Shown: positions 16,477 to 24,739 of the stretch, one piece after another | Layout of the letters: each line of letters starts with the position of its first letter | How positions within the stretch are numbered: position 1 is the stretch's first letter | From: Hominifimenecus microfluidus | GTDB lineage: Bacteria > Bacillota > Clostridia > Lachnospirales > Lachnospiraceae | Direction: 5' to 3' | NCBI GenBank assembly: GCA_020687485.1 | Contig: JAJEQR010000036.1 | Span: 1-40,011 of the forward strand | Length of the DNA: 40,011 nt | The notes under the pieces: model-generated | What the model saw: the letters and a program-made list of their open reading frames with translations, nothing else | What the model was told of the DNA's origin: nothing | Database searches by the model: none | Made by a program: the position numbers and the translations under genes

Positions 16477-17405
16477 CAGGGGCAGTGATCCTTGCCGCCG
16501 GTTCGGGATATGATCCGGAATCTTTTCAGCCGATGCTTACTGTGTCCGGTACCAGTGCGGTCAAGAAGCAGATCAGCACGCTGCGGGAGGCAGGGATCAG
16601 CCGTTTTATTGTGGTGACAGGTTATCAGGCAGAACAGCTGGAGAAGCATCTTTCCCACCGGGGCGTCACTTTCGTACGGAATCCGGATTACCGCACCTCG
16701 CAGATGCTGGATTCGATCCGCTATGCGCTGGCCGCCGCGGAAGACTGGGAACGGGCGCTGATTCTGCCGGTCGATCTTCCTTCTTTCCGTCCGGAGACGA
16801 TTCAACGGATTCTGGAGACGGAGGGGCAGATCGTCATTCCGCGCTATAATGGACAGAATGGCCATCCGATTGCTGTGAGACGGCAGGTATTTGATACGAT
16901 CGCGTCATACCAGGGAGAAGACGGACTCCGTGGGATTTTCCGTATGCCCGGGTATGAACCGGTCTACAAGGATGTAGAGGATCCAGCGATTCTTCTGCGA
17001 GCAAGCACCAGGGATCGTTATCAGGAACTTTTGAATTACGAAAAGCAGAGCCGGAAGGAGATTCCGCTTCGTGCGGAGGTTGCTGTTTCTCTCTTCCGGA
17101 AGCAGGAGGTCTTTGATGAGACGCTGGCGGATTTTCTGGAGTCAGTGGAAGAAATGGGCTCTATGAATTCGGCGGCACAGAAGATGGGGATGGCGTACAG
17201 CCGCGCCTGGAAGATGACGGGCAATGCGGAGGAGCAGCTGGGTTTTCCCTTGATCATGCGGCAGACCGGCGGCAGTCACGGCGGTAGCAGCTGCCTGACA
17301 CCGGAGGGAAAGGCTTTTCTGGCCGCGTACCGGGACTTTCAGCAGAGACTGCGGGCGGCAGCGACGCAGATTTTTCAGGAGACAATTGCCGGATTCGATA
17401 CCTGA
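16473..17405 (+). CDS. MobA/MocA-like nucleotidyltransferase fused to a ModE-like DNA-binding domain
   Basis: 310 residues in two parts. Residues 1 to about 185 are an NTP-transferase of the MobA/MocA type: VILAAGSG at the start, LILPVDLPSFRPETI near 90-104 for metal/substrate binding, and GQNGHPIAVRR near 127-137. Residues 195-305 match the winged-helix N-domain of ModE (LESVEEMGSMNSAAQKMGMAYSRAWKM, then GGSHGGSSCLTPEG), a LysR-like HTH. The usual RMG..K of the nucleotide-binding loop is missing; the loop reads GYDPESFQP. It may link cofactor maturation to regulation of the adjacent mod genes. No mop (molybdate-sensing) domain is present. Confidence 0.88.
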   Translation: MTGAVILAAGSGYDPESFQPMLTVSGTSAVKKQISTLREAGISRFIVVTGYQAEQLEKHLSHRGVTFVRNPDYRTSQMLDSIRYALAAAEDWERALILPVDLPSFRPETIQRILETEGQIVIPRYNGQNGHPIAVRRQVFDTIASYQGEDGLRGIFRMPGYEPVYKDVEDPAILLRASTRDRYQELLNYEKQSRKEIPLRAEVAVSLFRKQEVFDETLADFLESVEEMGSMNSAAQKMGMAYSRAWKMTGNAEEQLGFPLIMRQTGGSHGGSSCLTPEGKAFLAAYRDFQQRLRAAATQIFQETIAGFDT

Positions 17406-17430
17406 GAGTCGGATGGATAACGAGAATACC

Positions 17431-17463
17431 AATACCCGGCGGAAGCTTTCTGCCGGGTATTCT
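17431..17463 (+). terminator. Intrinsic terminator after the molybdenum cluster
   Basis: A perfect 10-bp stem, AATACCCGGC/GCCGGGTATT (17431-17440 with 17452-17461), is followed by a short, impure T run (CTT). It ends just before the YggS ribosome binding site. Confidence 0.7.
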
Positions 17464-17486
17464 TAGATAAAGGAGTGAATGTTTTT

Positions 17487-18167
17487 ATGGTAACAGAGAA
17501 TTATCGTGAAGTAGAGAAGCGGGTATGCGAGGCGTGCGCGCGCAGCGGCAGAGCAAGAGAAGAGGTGACTCTGATCGCGGTAAGCAAGTATAAGCCTGTG
17601 GAGATGATCCGCGAGCTGATGGCAATCGGCGTGCGCGACTTTGGTGAGAATCATGCACAGGAGTTGGTGAGCAAGACCGAGGAGATCACAGAGCCTCTGA
17701 ACTGGCACTTTATCGGAAACCTTCAGCGCAATAAAGTAAAGTATGTCGTGGGAAGAGCCTGCCTGATCCATTCGGTATCTTCACTGGCACTGGCAAAGGA
17801 GATCCAGAAGGAAGCGGCGAAGAAGAACGTGACAGTTCCGGTTCTGGTTGAAGTGAACATCGCGGATGAGGAGACGAAGCAGGGCATCTCAGAGGAAGAA
17901 GTTTATACTCTGGTACGCGAGATTTCGGAGCTTCCGAACCTGGTAATCCGTGGACTGATGGCGATTGCGCCGCCCGTGGAATCCCCGGAGGAGAACCGTC
18001 CGTACTTCCGCAAGCTGAAGCAGATGCAGAAGGAAATTGCGTTCTTCGGCCTTCCCCGCACAGAGATGACGGAACTCTCGATGGGAATGACTGGTGATTT
18101 TGAAGTTGCCATCGAGGAAGGTGCGACGATGGTACGCGTGGGAACAGCGATCTTTGGAGCAAGATAA
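17487..18167 (+). CDS. YggS family pyridoxal phosphate homeostasis protein
   Basis: A 226-residue PLPBP/YggS protein that binds pyridoxal 5'-phosphate and controls its free level. The cofactor lysine is Lys34 in LIAVSKYKP. Other family segments are RDFGENHAQEL near 52-62, WHFIGNLQRNK near 77-87, and LSMGMTGDFEVAIEEGATMVRVG near the end. I chose ATG 17487, 11 bases after AAAGGAG; the GTG at 17475 overlaps the binding site itself. In Bacillus this gene sits next to division genes, but here it stands alone behind a terminator. Confidence 0.95.
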   Translation: MVTENYREVEKRVCEACARSGRAREEVTLIAVSKYKPVEMIRELMAIGVRDFGENHAQELVSKTEEITEPLNWHFIGNLQRNKVKYVVGRACLIHSVSSLALAKEIQKEAAKKNVTVPVLVEVNIADEETKQGISEEEVYTLVREISELPNLVIRGLMAIAPPVESPEENRPYFRKLKQMQKEIAFFGLPRTEMTELSMGMTGDFEVAIEEGATMVRVGTAIFGAR

Positions 18168-18253
18168 GAGAAATGGGCAACAAACAGACCGGAAACAAAG
18201 GGTAGTTCGTACAGCAGTCTAATTATATTATATTTTTTAAGCGAAAGTAGGGG

Positions 18254-18282
18254 TTGAACTTTCAATTGTTTTGCGTTATAAT
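18254..18282 (+). promoter_or_regulatory. Promoter of the Lrp/AsnC gene
   Basis: TTGAAC at 18254-18259, a 17-base spacer and TATAAT at 18277-18282. The AAGGAAGG ribosome binding site lies just ahead of the ATG at 18329. Confidence 0.75.
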
Positions 18283-18328
18283 GCAAATACAAAGTTTCGC
18301 AGATTTATGTGATTAAGGAAGGCGGATT

Positions 18329-18772
18329 ATGGATAAAATCGACAAAAAGCTCCTGAGGCTTTTGCAGGAAAATGCACGATATTCACTGAAGCAGCTGTCC
18401 GAAAAGGTTTACCTGTCGTCACCAGCCGTTGCGGCCCGTATTGAGAAGCTAGAGGAAGAAGGCATCATCACCGGGTATCACGCAGATATCAGTTTGGATA
18501 AGATGGGATATCATATTACCGCATTTATCAATCTCGAGATGACACCGAAGCAGAAGGCGAGCTTCATTCCTTTTATCGCTGAAGTGCCGAACGTGATTGA
18601 GTGCAATACGGTTTCCGGTAACTATTCCATGCTAATGAAGGTGAGTTTTCCGTCTACGTCGGATCTGGATCTGTTCATCGGACAGCTTCAGAAGTTTGGT
18701 CATACCGAGACGCAGATTGTATTCTCCGTACCGGTTCCCCATCGTGGAATCGTAATGAAAGAAGAGGCGTAA
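18329..18772 (+). CDS. Lrp/AsnC family transcriptional regulator
   Basis: A 147-residue regulator of standard size. The N-terminal helix-turn-helix is clear: MDKIDKKLLRLLQENARYS, then LSEKVYLSSPAVAARIEKLEEEGII at residues 24-48. The C-terminal RAM domain for ligand binding and oligomerisation runs from about 65 to 140 and includes the VSGNYSMLMKV segment. Such proteins usually sense amino acids. The target is unknown and no amino-acid gene is adjacent, so it may act at a distance. Its stop codon lies inside the terminator hairpin. Confidence 0.93.
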   Translation: MDKIDKKLLRLLQENARYSLKQLSEKVYLSSPAVAARIEKLEEEGIITGYHADISLDKMGYHITAFINLEMTPKQKASFIPFIAEVPNVIECNTVSGNYSMLMKVSFPSTSDLDLFIGQLQKFGHTETQIVFSVPVPHRGIVMKEEA

Positions 18773-18784
18773 GCCTCTTTTTTT
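18763..18784 (+). terminator. Intrinsic terminator overlapping the Lrp stop codon
   Basis: AGAGGC-GTAA-GCCTCT is followed by seven T. The TAA stop of the regulator forms part of the loop. Confidence 0.9.
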
Positions 18785-18877
18785 AACCTATTTTTTACAT
18801 AACTCCCCGGTCTGGTTTACATTTCTCCTTTATAATACCCCCTGCAATCGAAAATAAGGAAAGAATGGTATAAAAGT

Positions 18878-19804
18878 ATGAAGCAGGCGGTAATCGATAT
18901 CGGTTCCAACTCCATGAGATTAACATTGTATGAAATAAAAGACGGCAGATTCAAGATCCTTTTCCGTGAGAAGAATATGGCGGGACTTGCCGGATATGTA
19001 GAGAAAGGGGTTCTGACGAAAGACGGCATAGCCTGTGCCTGCAGCGGACTGGAGGATTTCCGCGAGACACTGGCGTCCCTTCAGATTGATGACGCTGCAG
19101 TATTTGCGACGGCTTCTCTGCGTAATATCAATAATACGGAAGAAGCGTTGGCAGCAATCCGGGAGGAGACTGGTTATCAGGTGGAAGTGATAAGCGGAGA
19201 GGAAGAAGCACTCCTCGGATATTATGGCGCTATGAAAGAGCTGAATATCCGGAGCGGAGCCTTTATTGATATTGGCGGTGCCAGTACGGAGGCAGTTACT
19301 TTCCAGGAAGGAATCCCGCAGGATCTTGTCAGTTTTCATATTGGGTCACTCAGCCTGTATAAAGCGTGTGTGAAGAAAATTCTGCCGGGCGACAGTGCGC
19401 AGCATCAGATTGATAAGAAAATCCGGGAGGAAGTGGAGAAGGAAGAAGCAACTTTTTACAGACCGCGTACCCCTCTGGTATGTGTTGGAGGTACCGGCCG
19501 CGCGGTTATGAAGATCGCGTCCCGGTATTTTCATCTTCCGAAGGAACAGAACTGGCTTACAGCCAGACAACTGGAAGAAATCGGTGATGTCCTCCGGAGC
19601 GGGAAGAAGGAAGCGTCGGATCTCATCCTGAAATATGAATCTGATCGTATTCATACGCTGATTCCCGGACTGCTGATCCTGCAGTATATGTTCCATCGTT
19701 TTCATGCCGAAGAAGTCATATTCAGTAAATACGGAGTAAGGGAGGGATACTTATGTCAGAAACTGCTTTCGGACGATACCGCTATACAAAGAACAGAGAA
19801 TTAA
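18878..19804 (+). CDS. ppx: Exopolyphosphatase, Ppx/GppA family
   Basis: A 308-residue actin-like ATPase-fold phosphatase. It has the phosphate-binding VIDIGSNSMRL at residues 5-15, EVISGEEEALLGY near 103-115, IDIGGASTEA near 127-136, and VCVGGTGRAVMKIA near 207-220. Family members cleave polyphosphate or pppGpp. At 308 residues it is the short two-domain form without the HD extension. Its last 52 bases overlap ppk, which starts inside it in another frame, so polyphosphate making and breaking are coupled in one operon. A TATAAT at 18831-18836 may be the -10; no good -35 is seen. Confidence 0.93.
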   Translation: MKQAVIDIGSNSMRLTLYEIKDGRFKILFREKNMAGLAGYVEKGVLTKDGIACACSGLEDFRETLASLQIDDAAVFATASLRNINNTEEALAAIREETGYQVEVISGEEEALLGYYGAMKELNIRSGAFIDIGGASTEAVTFQEGIPQDLVSFHIGSLSLYKACVKKILPGDSAQHQIDKKIREEVEKEEATFYRPRTPLVCVGGTGRAVMKIASRYFHLPKEQNWLTARQLEEIGDVLRSGKKEASDLILKYESDRIHTLIPGLLILQYMFHRFHAEEVIFSKYGVREGYLCQKLLSDDTAIQRTEN

Positions 19805-21906
19805 GCTGGCTGCAGTTCAATCAGAGAGTCCTGGAGGAAGCAGCGGATAAGAATAATCCGGTGCTGGAACGCCTGAAGTTCCTTGCCATTTTTACCAGCA
19901 ACCTGGATGAGTTCTTTCGTGTGCGGGTCGGAAGCTTGGTGGATATCAGCCGGATCTCGCCGGAGAAAAAGGACAATAAGAGCGGAATGACATCGGAGGA
20001 GCAGCTACGGAAGATTTATGAGAGAATTCCGGAGCTGATTCAGCAGAAGAAGGAATACTACAGGGCAGTGATGCAGGAGCTAGGCGAGCAGCATATTCAG
20101 GATGTGCTCGGTGAAGAACTGAAGCCGAAGGAGAGAAAGTATGTGAATCAGTACTTTATGATGGAAATTATGCCGCTGCTTTCTCCAATTATCATAGGAA
20201 CGCACCATCCGCTGCCTCATTTGAATAATAAGCAGCTCCATATTGCTGCTGCTCTGAAGGATAAGAAGGGAAAGACAGCAATCGGATTGATTCCGATTCC
20301 GGAAAATGTGCCGCCCTATCTGATGCTTCCCGCGGAGAAGGAAGAGTTGCGTTATATCCGGACGGAGAACATTCTTCTAATGATGGCGCCGGATCTGTTC
20401 GGAGCCTATACAGCAGAGGAGATCACGGTTCTTTGCGTGACGAGAAATGCGGACATCAGCTTTGACGATGAGAAATTTGATGACGACGAGGAAGATCTGA
20501 GAAATCAGATGACGAAACTTCTGAAGAAGAGAGAAAATCTCTCTGCCGTACGAATGGAGATCGGGGAAGCAATTTCCGAAGAATTTAAAGTGCAGCTGAT
20601 GAAACTGATGGGAGTGAGTCCGGTACAGGTGTATGAAGATGCAGTTCCTCTGAAGATGTCCTATGTCTATCGCCTGTGCGGTGAGTTGCCGGAAGAAAAG
20701 ACGAAGTCTTTACTCTATCCGGCCTATGTGCCTCGCTGGCCGGAAGATCTGGATCAAAAACAGAAAATTATGGATCAGGTTCGGAGAAAGGATAAACTTT
20801 TATTCTATCCGTTTGATTCGGTAGAGCCTTTTCTGAAGCTCCTTGGCGAAGCAGCGGAAAGCCCGGACGTTGTCTCCATCAAGATTACGATCTATCGGTT
20901 GGCATCCTCCTCGAAGATCGCCCGGATTCTGTGCCGTGCGGCGGAGAATGGAAAGGAAGTCCTTGTGCTGATGGAGTTGCGGGCACGTTTTGACGAGGCC
21001 AACAACGTTGCCTGGTCGAAGCTGCTGGAGGAGGCAGGCTGTCAGGTCATCTATGGCATGGACGGATTCAAGTGCCACAGCAAGATCTGCCTGATTACCC
21101 GCAAAGAACGCGGGAAGATGAGCTATATTACGCAGATTGGGACCGGCAATTATAACGAAAAGACGAATGCGATGTACACGGATCTGAGCCTGATGACGGC
21201 GTCTCCGGTGATCGGGGAGGACGCGGTAGCATTCTTCCAAAATATGCTGATCAACAAATTGAATGGTGATTACCGGCAGCTTAGAGTATCGCCTTACGGC
21301 ATTAAGGAGATGTTGATCCAGCGGATTGATGAGCAGATTCGCAAGGGGCCGGAAGGGTATATCTGCTTTAAGGTGAATGCGATCACAGAGCGGGATATTA
21401 TCGATAAGCTGCGGCAGGCATCCGATGCCGGTGTGGAAGTACGGATGATTATCCGGGGAATCAGCTGCATTCTTCCCGGAATCCCCGGCGATACGGAGAA
21501 TATCCATATCAGCAGTATTGTTGGGCGATATCTGGAGCACGCGAGAATATATCAGTTCGGCAGAGGAGAGGATGAAAAATTCTATATTTCTTCGGCGGAT
21601 CTTATGACAAGAAATCTGAACCGGAGAGTGGAGATTGCCTGCCCCATCTTTGATCCGGATGTCCGGATGCAGCTTCGCTGGATGCTGCTGTGCCAACTGA
21701 GAGATAACATGAAAGCGAGCATCGCGCTTTCAGACGGCTCCTATCACCGCAGAAGAAGAGAAGAGCAGGCATCCTTCAACAGCCAGGAGTGCTTTATGGA
21801 ACAGACTTCTCATAAGGTTGCTGCTCCGGCAAAGATCGGAGTGCTGCAGCGGCTGGGCGCAGGCCTGCGCCGTGCTTCCGGAAAAGAACCACGAGTGTTG
21901 TCGTAA
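19753..21906 (+). CDS. ppk: Polyphosphate kinase 1
   Basis: A 717-residue PPK1, full length for the family, which reversibly makes inorganic polyphosphate from ATP. The N-domain carries NRELSWLQFNQRVLEEA and FLAIFTSNLDEFFRVRVGSL. The two phospholipase-D-like catalytic domains show GFKCHSKICLI, holding the phosphohistidine that in other PPK1 proteins lies in a VHAK context, and GTGNYNEKT. The second histidine is in YLEHARIYQFG, followed by SADLMTRNLNRRVEIACPI. GGGAGG precedes the ATG. It ends before a hairpin terminator. Confidence 0.97.
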   Translation: MSETAFGRYRYTKNRELSWLQFNQRVLEEAADKNNPVLERLKFLAIFTSNLDEFFRVRVGSLVDISRISPEKKDNKSGMTSEEQLRKIYERIPELIQQKKEYYRAVMQELGEQHIQDVLGEELKPKERKYVNQYFMMEIMPLLSPIIIGTHHPLPHLNNKQLHIAAALKDKKGKTAIGLIPIPENVPPYLMLPAEKEELRYIRTENILLMMAPDLFGAYTAEEITVLCVTRNADISFDDEKFDDDEEDLRNQMTKLLKKRENLSAVRMEIGEAISEEFKVQLMKLMGVSPVQVYEDAVPLKMSYVYRLCGELPEEKTKSLLYPAYVPRWPEDLDQKQKIMDQVRRKDKLLFYPFDSVEPFLKLLGEAAESPDVVSIKITIYRLASSSKIARILCRAAENGKEVLVLMELRARFDEANNVAWSKLLEEAGCQVIYGMDGFKCHSKICLITRKERGKMSYITQIGTGNYNEKTNAMYTDLSLMTASPVIGEDAVAFFQNMLINKLNGDYRQLRVSPYGIKEMLIQRIDEQIRKGPEGYICFKVNAITERDIIDKLRQASDAGVEVRMIIRGISCILPGIPGDTENIHISSIVGRYLEHARIYQFGRGEDEKFYISSADLMTRNLNRRVEIACPIFDPDVRMQLRWMLLCQLRDNMKASIALSDGSYHRRRREEQASFNSQECFMEQTSHKVAAPAKIGVLQRLGAGLRRASGKEPRVLS

Positions 21907-21936
21907 AAAAAAATCCTTATAAGGAGAGTGATGATC

Positions 21937-22003
21937 CCCTCCGTTTGTTTGTTCGTAAGGAGAGCACAGATTTCTTCCGGATTGACAGACGGAGGGAATT
22001 TTG
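21937..22003 (+). terminator. ppk terminator
   Basis: A 12-bp stem with one G-U (CCCTCCGTTTGT at 21937-21948 with ACAGACGGAGGG at 21985-21996) has a loop of about 36 bases and an AATTTTGTT tail. It overlaps the next gene's promoter. Confidence 0.6.
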
Positions 22004-22010
22004 TTAGAAT
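21982..22010 (+). promoter_or_regulatory. Promoter of the first lipoprotein gene
   Basis: TTGACA at 21982-21987, a 17-base spacer and TAGAAT at 22005-22010. The -35 lies inside the 3' arm of the ppk terminator. Confidence 0.7.
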
Positions 22011-22053
22011 AAGTGCGCCGAGATGCAAGTCCGGCAGAAAGGGAATTATAACG

Positions 22054-22956
22054 ATGAAAAAGAAGATAATAGCTGTAATTCTGACAGCAGCGCTTGCTGT
22101 ATCGGTATGCGCCTGCAGCAGTAAGGCGGCGGAGACCACAGCTGCAGAGGCAGAGACCATACAGGCAATTTCGGCGGAGACCGTTCCAGAGACGGAGGAG
22201 AGCAGCAGTGAGGCAGCGGCGACAGAAGAGTCTGAATCTGAGTCGAATTCAGTTTCAGACACCAGTGCAGCGGAGACAACGGCAGCTGCGGCATCCAGTG
22301 TGGATGAAGCGGCGCTGAAGCTGTATCAGGATGCCATGGCGAAGACGGCGGCAGCCGGAGCGATGAATACTACTACGAAGATGGAGCTGACGACGAACGA
22401 TCAGTCGGTTTCTATCGATATGCAGATGATCACGGTTCCGAGCGGAGACGATGGAAAGCTGGCGGCGAAGGGAACACTCGCTTCGAACGGCGTATCCATG
22501 GATGTGGAATATTATTACACCGACGGTTTCTACTATACGAACGCAATGGGACAGAAGGCGAAGGCTGCTTCTACTTATGCGGAGGCAGTGGCAGACTCTA
22601 ATATGGCGGATGCTTTTAATCTGGGTGACGTCACCAGCGATTCGTTCAACAGTATGACAGCGCAGGCACAGGCGGATGGTACGACGCTGATCACGGCAGT
22701 CTTCTCCATGGAGGATGATACGGAGACAGCGGAAGGAAAGGTGGAAGTGCTGGTGGATAAGGACGGCTACGCTATTCGACAGAGCATTCAGCTGCAGGCT
22801 AGTACCGTGGAGAATAACACGGAGATAAACACTTCAGCGGATATGACACTTACGGTCAATGCCTATGGCGACAATGTGAAGATTGAGCTTCCAGACCTCA
22901 GTGATTATGCGGCGGAAAGCACAGAGACGGAAACAGAGACCTCCGCAGCACAGTAA
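22054..22956 (+). CDS. Secreted lipoprotein, paralogue 1
   Basis: About 300 residues from ATG 22054, which follows GAAAGGGA; the longer frame from 21928 runs through the promoter and is rejected. The signal peptide ends at a VCAC lipobox with the probable lipid Cys at residue 21. A Glu/Thr/Ala/Ser linker (residues 25-85) follows. The folded part, from LYQDAMAKTAAAG to PDLSDYAAES, alternates beta segments with a YYYTDGFYYTN motif. This recalls LppX/LolA-like or DUF6612-type lipoproteins. It aligns throughout with the gene at 23152. The function is unknown; it is anchored on the outer face of the membrane. Confidence 0.85.
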   Translation: MKKKIIAVILTAALAVSVCACSSKAAETTAAEAETIQAISAETVPETEESSSEAAATEESESESNSVSDTSAAETTAAAASSVDEAALKLYQDAMAKTAAAGAMNTTTKMELTTNDQSVSIDMQMITVPSGDDGKLAAKGTLASNGVSMDVEYYYTDGFYYTNAMGQKAKAASTYAEAVADSNMADAFNLGDVTSDSFNSMTAQAQADGTTLITAVFSMEDDTETAEGKVEVLVDKDGYAIRQSIQLQASTVENNTEINTSADMTLTVNAYGDNVKIELPDLSDYAAESTETETETSAAQ

Positions 22957-23006
22957 TATTTTCCGATTGACGAAGATTTTCAGAAGAGAAGCATTGGGAG
23001 ACAGAT

Positions 23007-23056
23007 ACAGGAACGGTGCAGCCGGCAGAAATTGCAGTTGTGCCGTTCCTGTTTTG
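23007..23056 (+). terminator. Intrinsic terminator between the paralogous lipoproteins
   Basis: A perfect 10-bp stem, ACAGGAACGG/CCGTTCCTGT, is followed by TTTTG. An outer AGACA/TGTCT pair can extend it. Confidence 0.85.
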
Positions 23057-23087
23057 TCTGTAGAATACAGAGAACTGGAATCGTCAC

Positions 23088-23116
23088 TTGAATTTTGCAT
23101 ATGGCTTTGGTACAAT
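23088..23116 (+). promoter_or_regulatory. Promoter of the second lipoprotein gene
   Basis: TTGAAT at 23088-23093, a 17-base spacer and TACAAT at 23111-23116. It may also drive rsmE, the cysteine desulfurase and thiI downstream. Confidence 0.65.
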
Positions 23117-23151
23117 AAAAAGGAAACCTTAAAGAAGGAAAGGAAGAACAG

Positions 23152-23958
23152 ATGAAAAAGACAGCAATAATCCTTCTTTGTGCGGCACTGGGCCTGGCGT
23201 CCGGCTGTGGCAGTCAGGATAATGGGGACGCGGAGCAGGCGTTGGAGAATGTAGCGGAAGAGACGACAGCGGAAGAAACCTTCCCCGGACCGGTTTCTGC
23301 TGGTCTGGAAAGTTTGGAAGGGTTTGACGAGGACGCCTGGGCGCTCTATGAGAAGGGCGTTGCCGCTATGAATGCGCTGACGTCCCGGGAAGAGCAGTTT
23401 ATTGTGAATACGGTGCAGGAAGAGAACGGCACTTCCACGGAAGAGTCTGTGAATGTGCGCCTGAAGAGAACCGGACTTGGCAGTGACAGTCCGAAGTTCT
23501 CTGCGTCCGGTCATGTGGAGACCGGCGGTCAGGATATTCCTCTGGACATGTACTATAAGGATGGCATGCTCTACTCAATCAGCGGAAATGCGAAGGTGAA
23601 GAAGCAGGCAGACTACGAGACATCAGTCGCTACAGTGGATATCCTGGGAGAGTTTCTGAGTCAGCTGAAGCGCGAGTACATCGTTTCTATTAATAAAGAA
23701 GAGTACGCGGATGGTACAGTCTTCATTGGTCTGGCTTTTAGCGGCCCGATCAACGAAGTGGAGACCTCCGGAAGCGGGGAGCTGATCCTGAACGCGGAGG
23801 GCTGCATTATCTCGGAACAGTTTACGCTGACAGTGGAATCGGAACAGGATGGCAGTAAATCCTTCATCCGTCAGGAAGTGGAGTGCATGCTGATCAATTA
23901 CGGGGATACAGTATCGGATATCGAATTCCCGGATCCGAATGATTTTGTAGAGGTTTGA
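23152..23958 (+). CDS. Secreted lipoprotein, paralogue 2
   Basis: 268 residues, starting at an ATG after GAAGGAAAG. The lipobox ASGC puts the lipid Cys at residue 19. The linker is shorter than in paralogue 1. The folded part matches paralogue 1 block by block: ALYEKGVAAMNA against LKLYQDAMAKTAA, DMYYKDGMLYS against EYYYTDGFYYT, and a shared end with DIEFPDPNDF against KIELPDLSDY. It looks like a tandem duplication that has diverged. The ligand and role are unknown. rsmE starts 4 bases after its stop. Confidence 0.87.
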   Translation: MKKTAIILLCAALGLASGCGSQDNGDAEQALENVAEETTAEETFPGPVSAGLESLEGFDEDAWALYEKGVAAMNALTSREEQFIVNTVQEENGTSTEESVNVRLKRTGLGSDSPKFSASGHVETGGQDIPLDMYYKDGMLYSISGNAKVKKQADYETSVATVDILGEFLSQLKREYIVSINKEEYADGTVFIGLAFSGPINEVETSGSGELILNAEGCIISEQFTLTVESEQDGSKSFIRQEVECMLINYGDTVSDIEFPDPNDFVEV

Positions 23959-23962
23959 TGCT

Positions 23963-24739
23963 ATGTATCATTTTTTTGTACCGGAAGGTCCGGATGAAGC
24001 CGGACAGATTCATATTACCGGCTCTGATGTCCATCATATCCGGAGTGTCCTCCGGATGAAGCCGGGGGAGCAGGTCGTGATCAGCGACGGCCGCGATAAG
24101 GACTATTACTGCAAGATTACAGAACTGAATCCGGGAGAGATCACAGTGCAGGTTTTGAAGGAGACGGAGGCAGCAGAGCTTCCCGCACGGCTGATCCTGT
24201 ATCAGGGACTGCCGAAGGGCGAGAAGATGGAGCTCATTATCCAGAAGGCGGTGGAGCTTGGCGCCTGCCGGATTGTTCCGGTCGCGATGAAGCGCTCCGT
24301 TGTGAAGCTGGACGAGAAGAAGGCGAGAGCGAAGACGACCCGCTGGAACACCATCGCGGAGAGCGCGGCGAAGCAGTCCGGAAGAAGCATCTGTCCGGAA
24401 GTGATGCTTCCGCTTCCTTTTGCCGAAGCAATTCAGGAGTCCGGCAACGCCGACCGTATATTGGTGCCCTATGAGAATGCCAGAGGCATGCAGGCGACCA
24501 GAGAGGCGATGACTGCGTTGGCGCCCGGACAGGAGATTGCCATCTGGATCGGACCGGAGGGGGGCTTCGAGCGGAGCGAGATCGAAGCACTGGAAGCGGC
24601 CGGAGCGCAGACAATTTCACTGGGACGGCGGATTCTGCGGACAGAGACGGCAGGACTTACCGCTCTGTCTCTGTGTATGTATCATCTGGAGCTGACCGGA
24701 GAGGAACAGCCGGAGTACAAGGAAGAGGGAATGGAATAA
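23963..24739 (+). CDS. rsmE: 16S rRNA (uracil-1498-N3)-methyltransferase
   Basis: 258 residues, normal for RsmE. It methylates U1498 of 16S rRNA using SAM. The N-terminal PUA-like part (1-70) includes HHIRSVLRMKPGEQVVISDG. The SPOUT knot domain follows, with the knot motifs WIGPEGGFERSEIEALEAAG near 193-212 and LGRRILRTETAGLTAL near 217-232. A weak GAGG precedes the ATG. In other genomes prmA lies upstream; here the neighbour is a lipoprotein. Its stop shares one base with the next start (TAATG). Confidence 0.96.
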   Translation: MYHFFVPEGPDEAGQIHITGSDVHHIRSVLRMKPGEQVVISDGRDKDYYCKITELNPGEITVQVLKETEAAELPARLILYQGLPKGEKMELIIQKAVELGACRIVPVAMKRSVVKLDEKKARAKTTRWNTIAESAAKQSGRSICPEVMLPLPFAEAIQESGNADRILVPYENARGMQATREAMTALAPGQEIAIWIGPEGGFERSEIEALEAAGAQTISLGRRILRTETAGLTALSLCMYHLELTGEEQPEYKEEGME

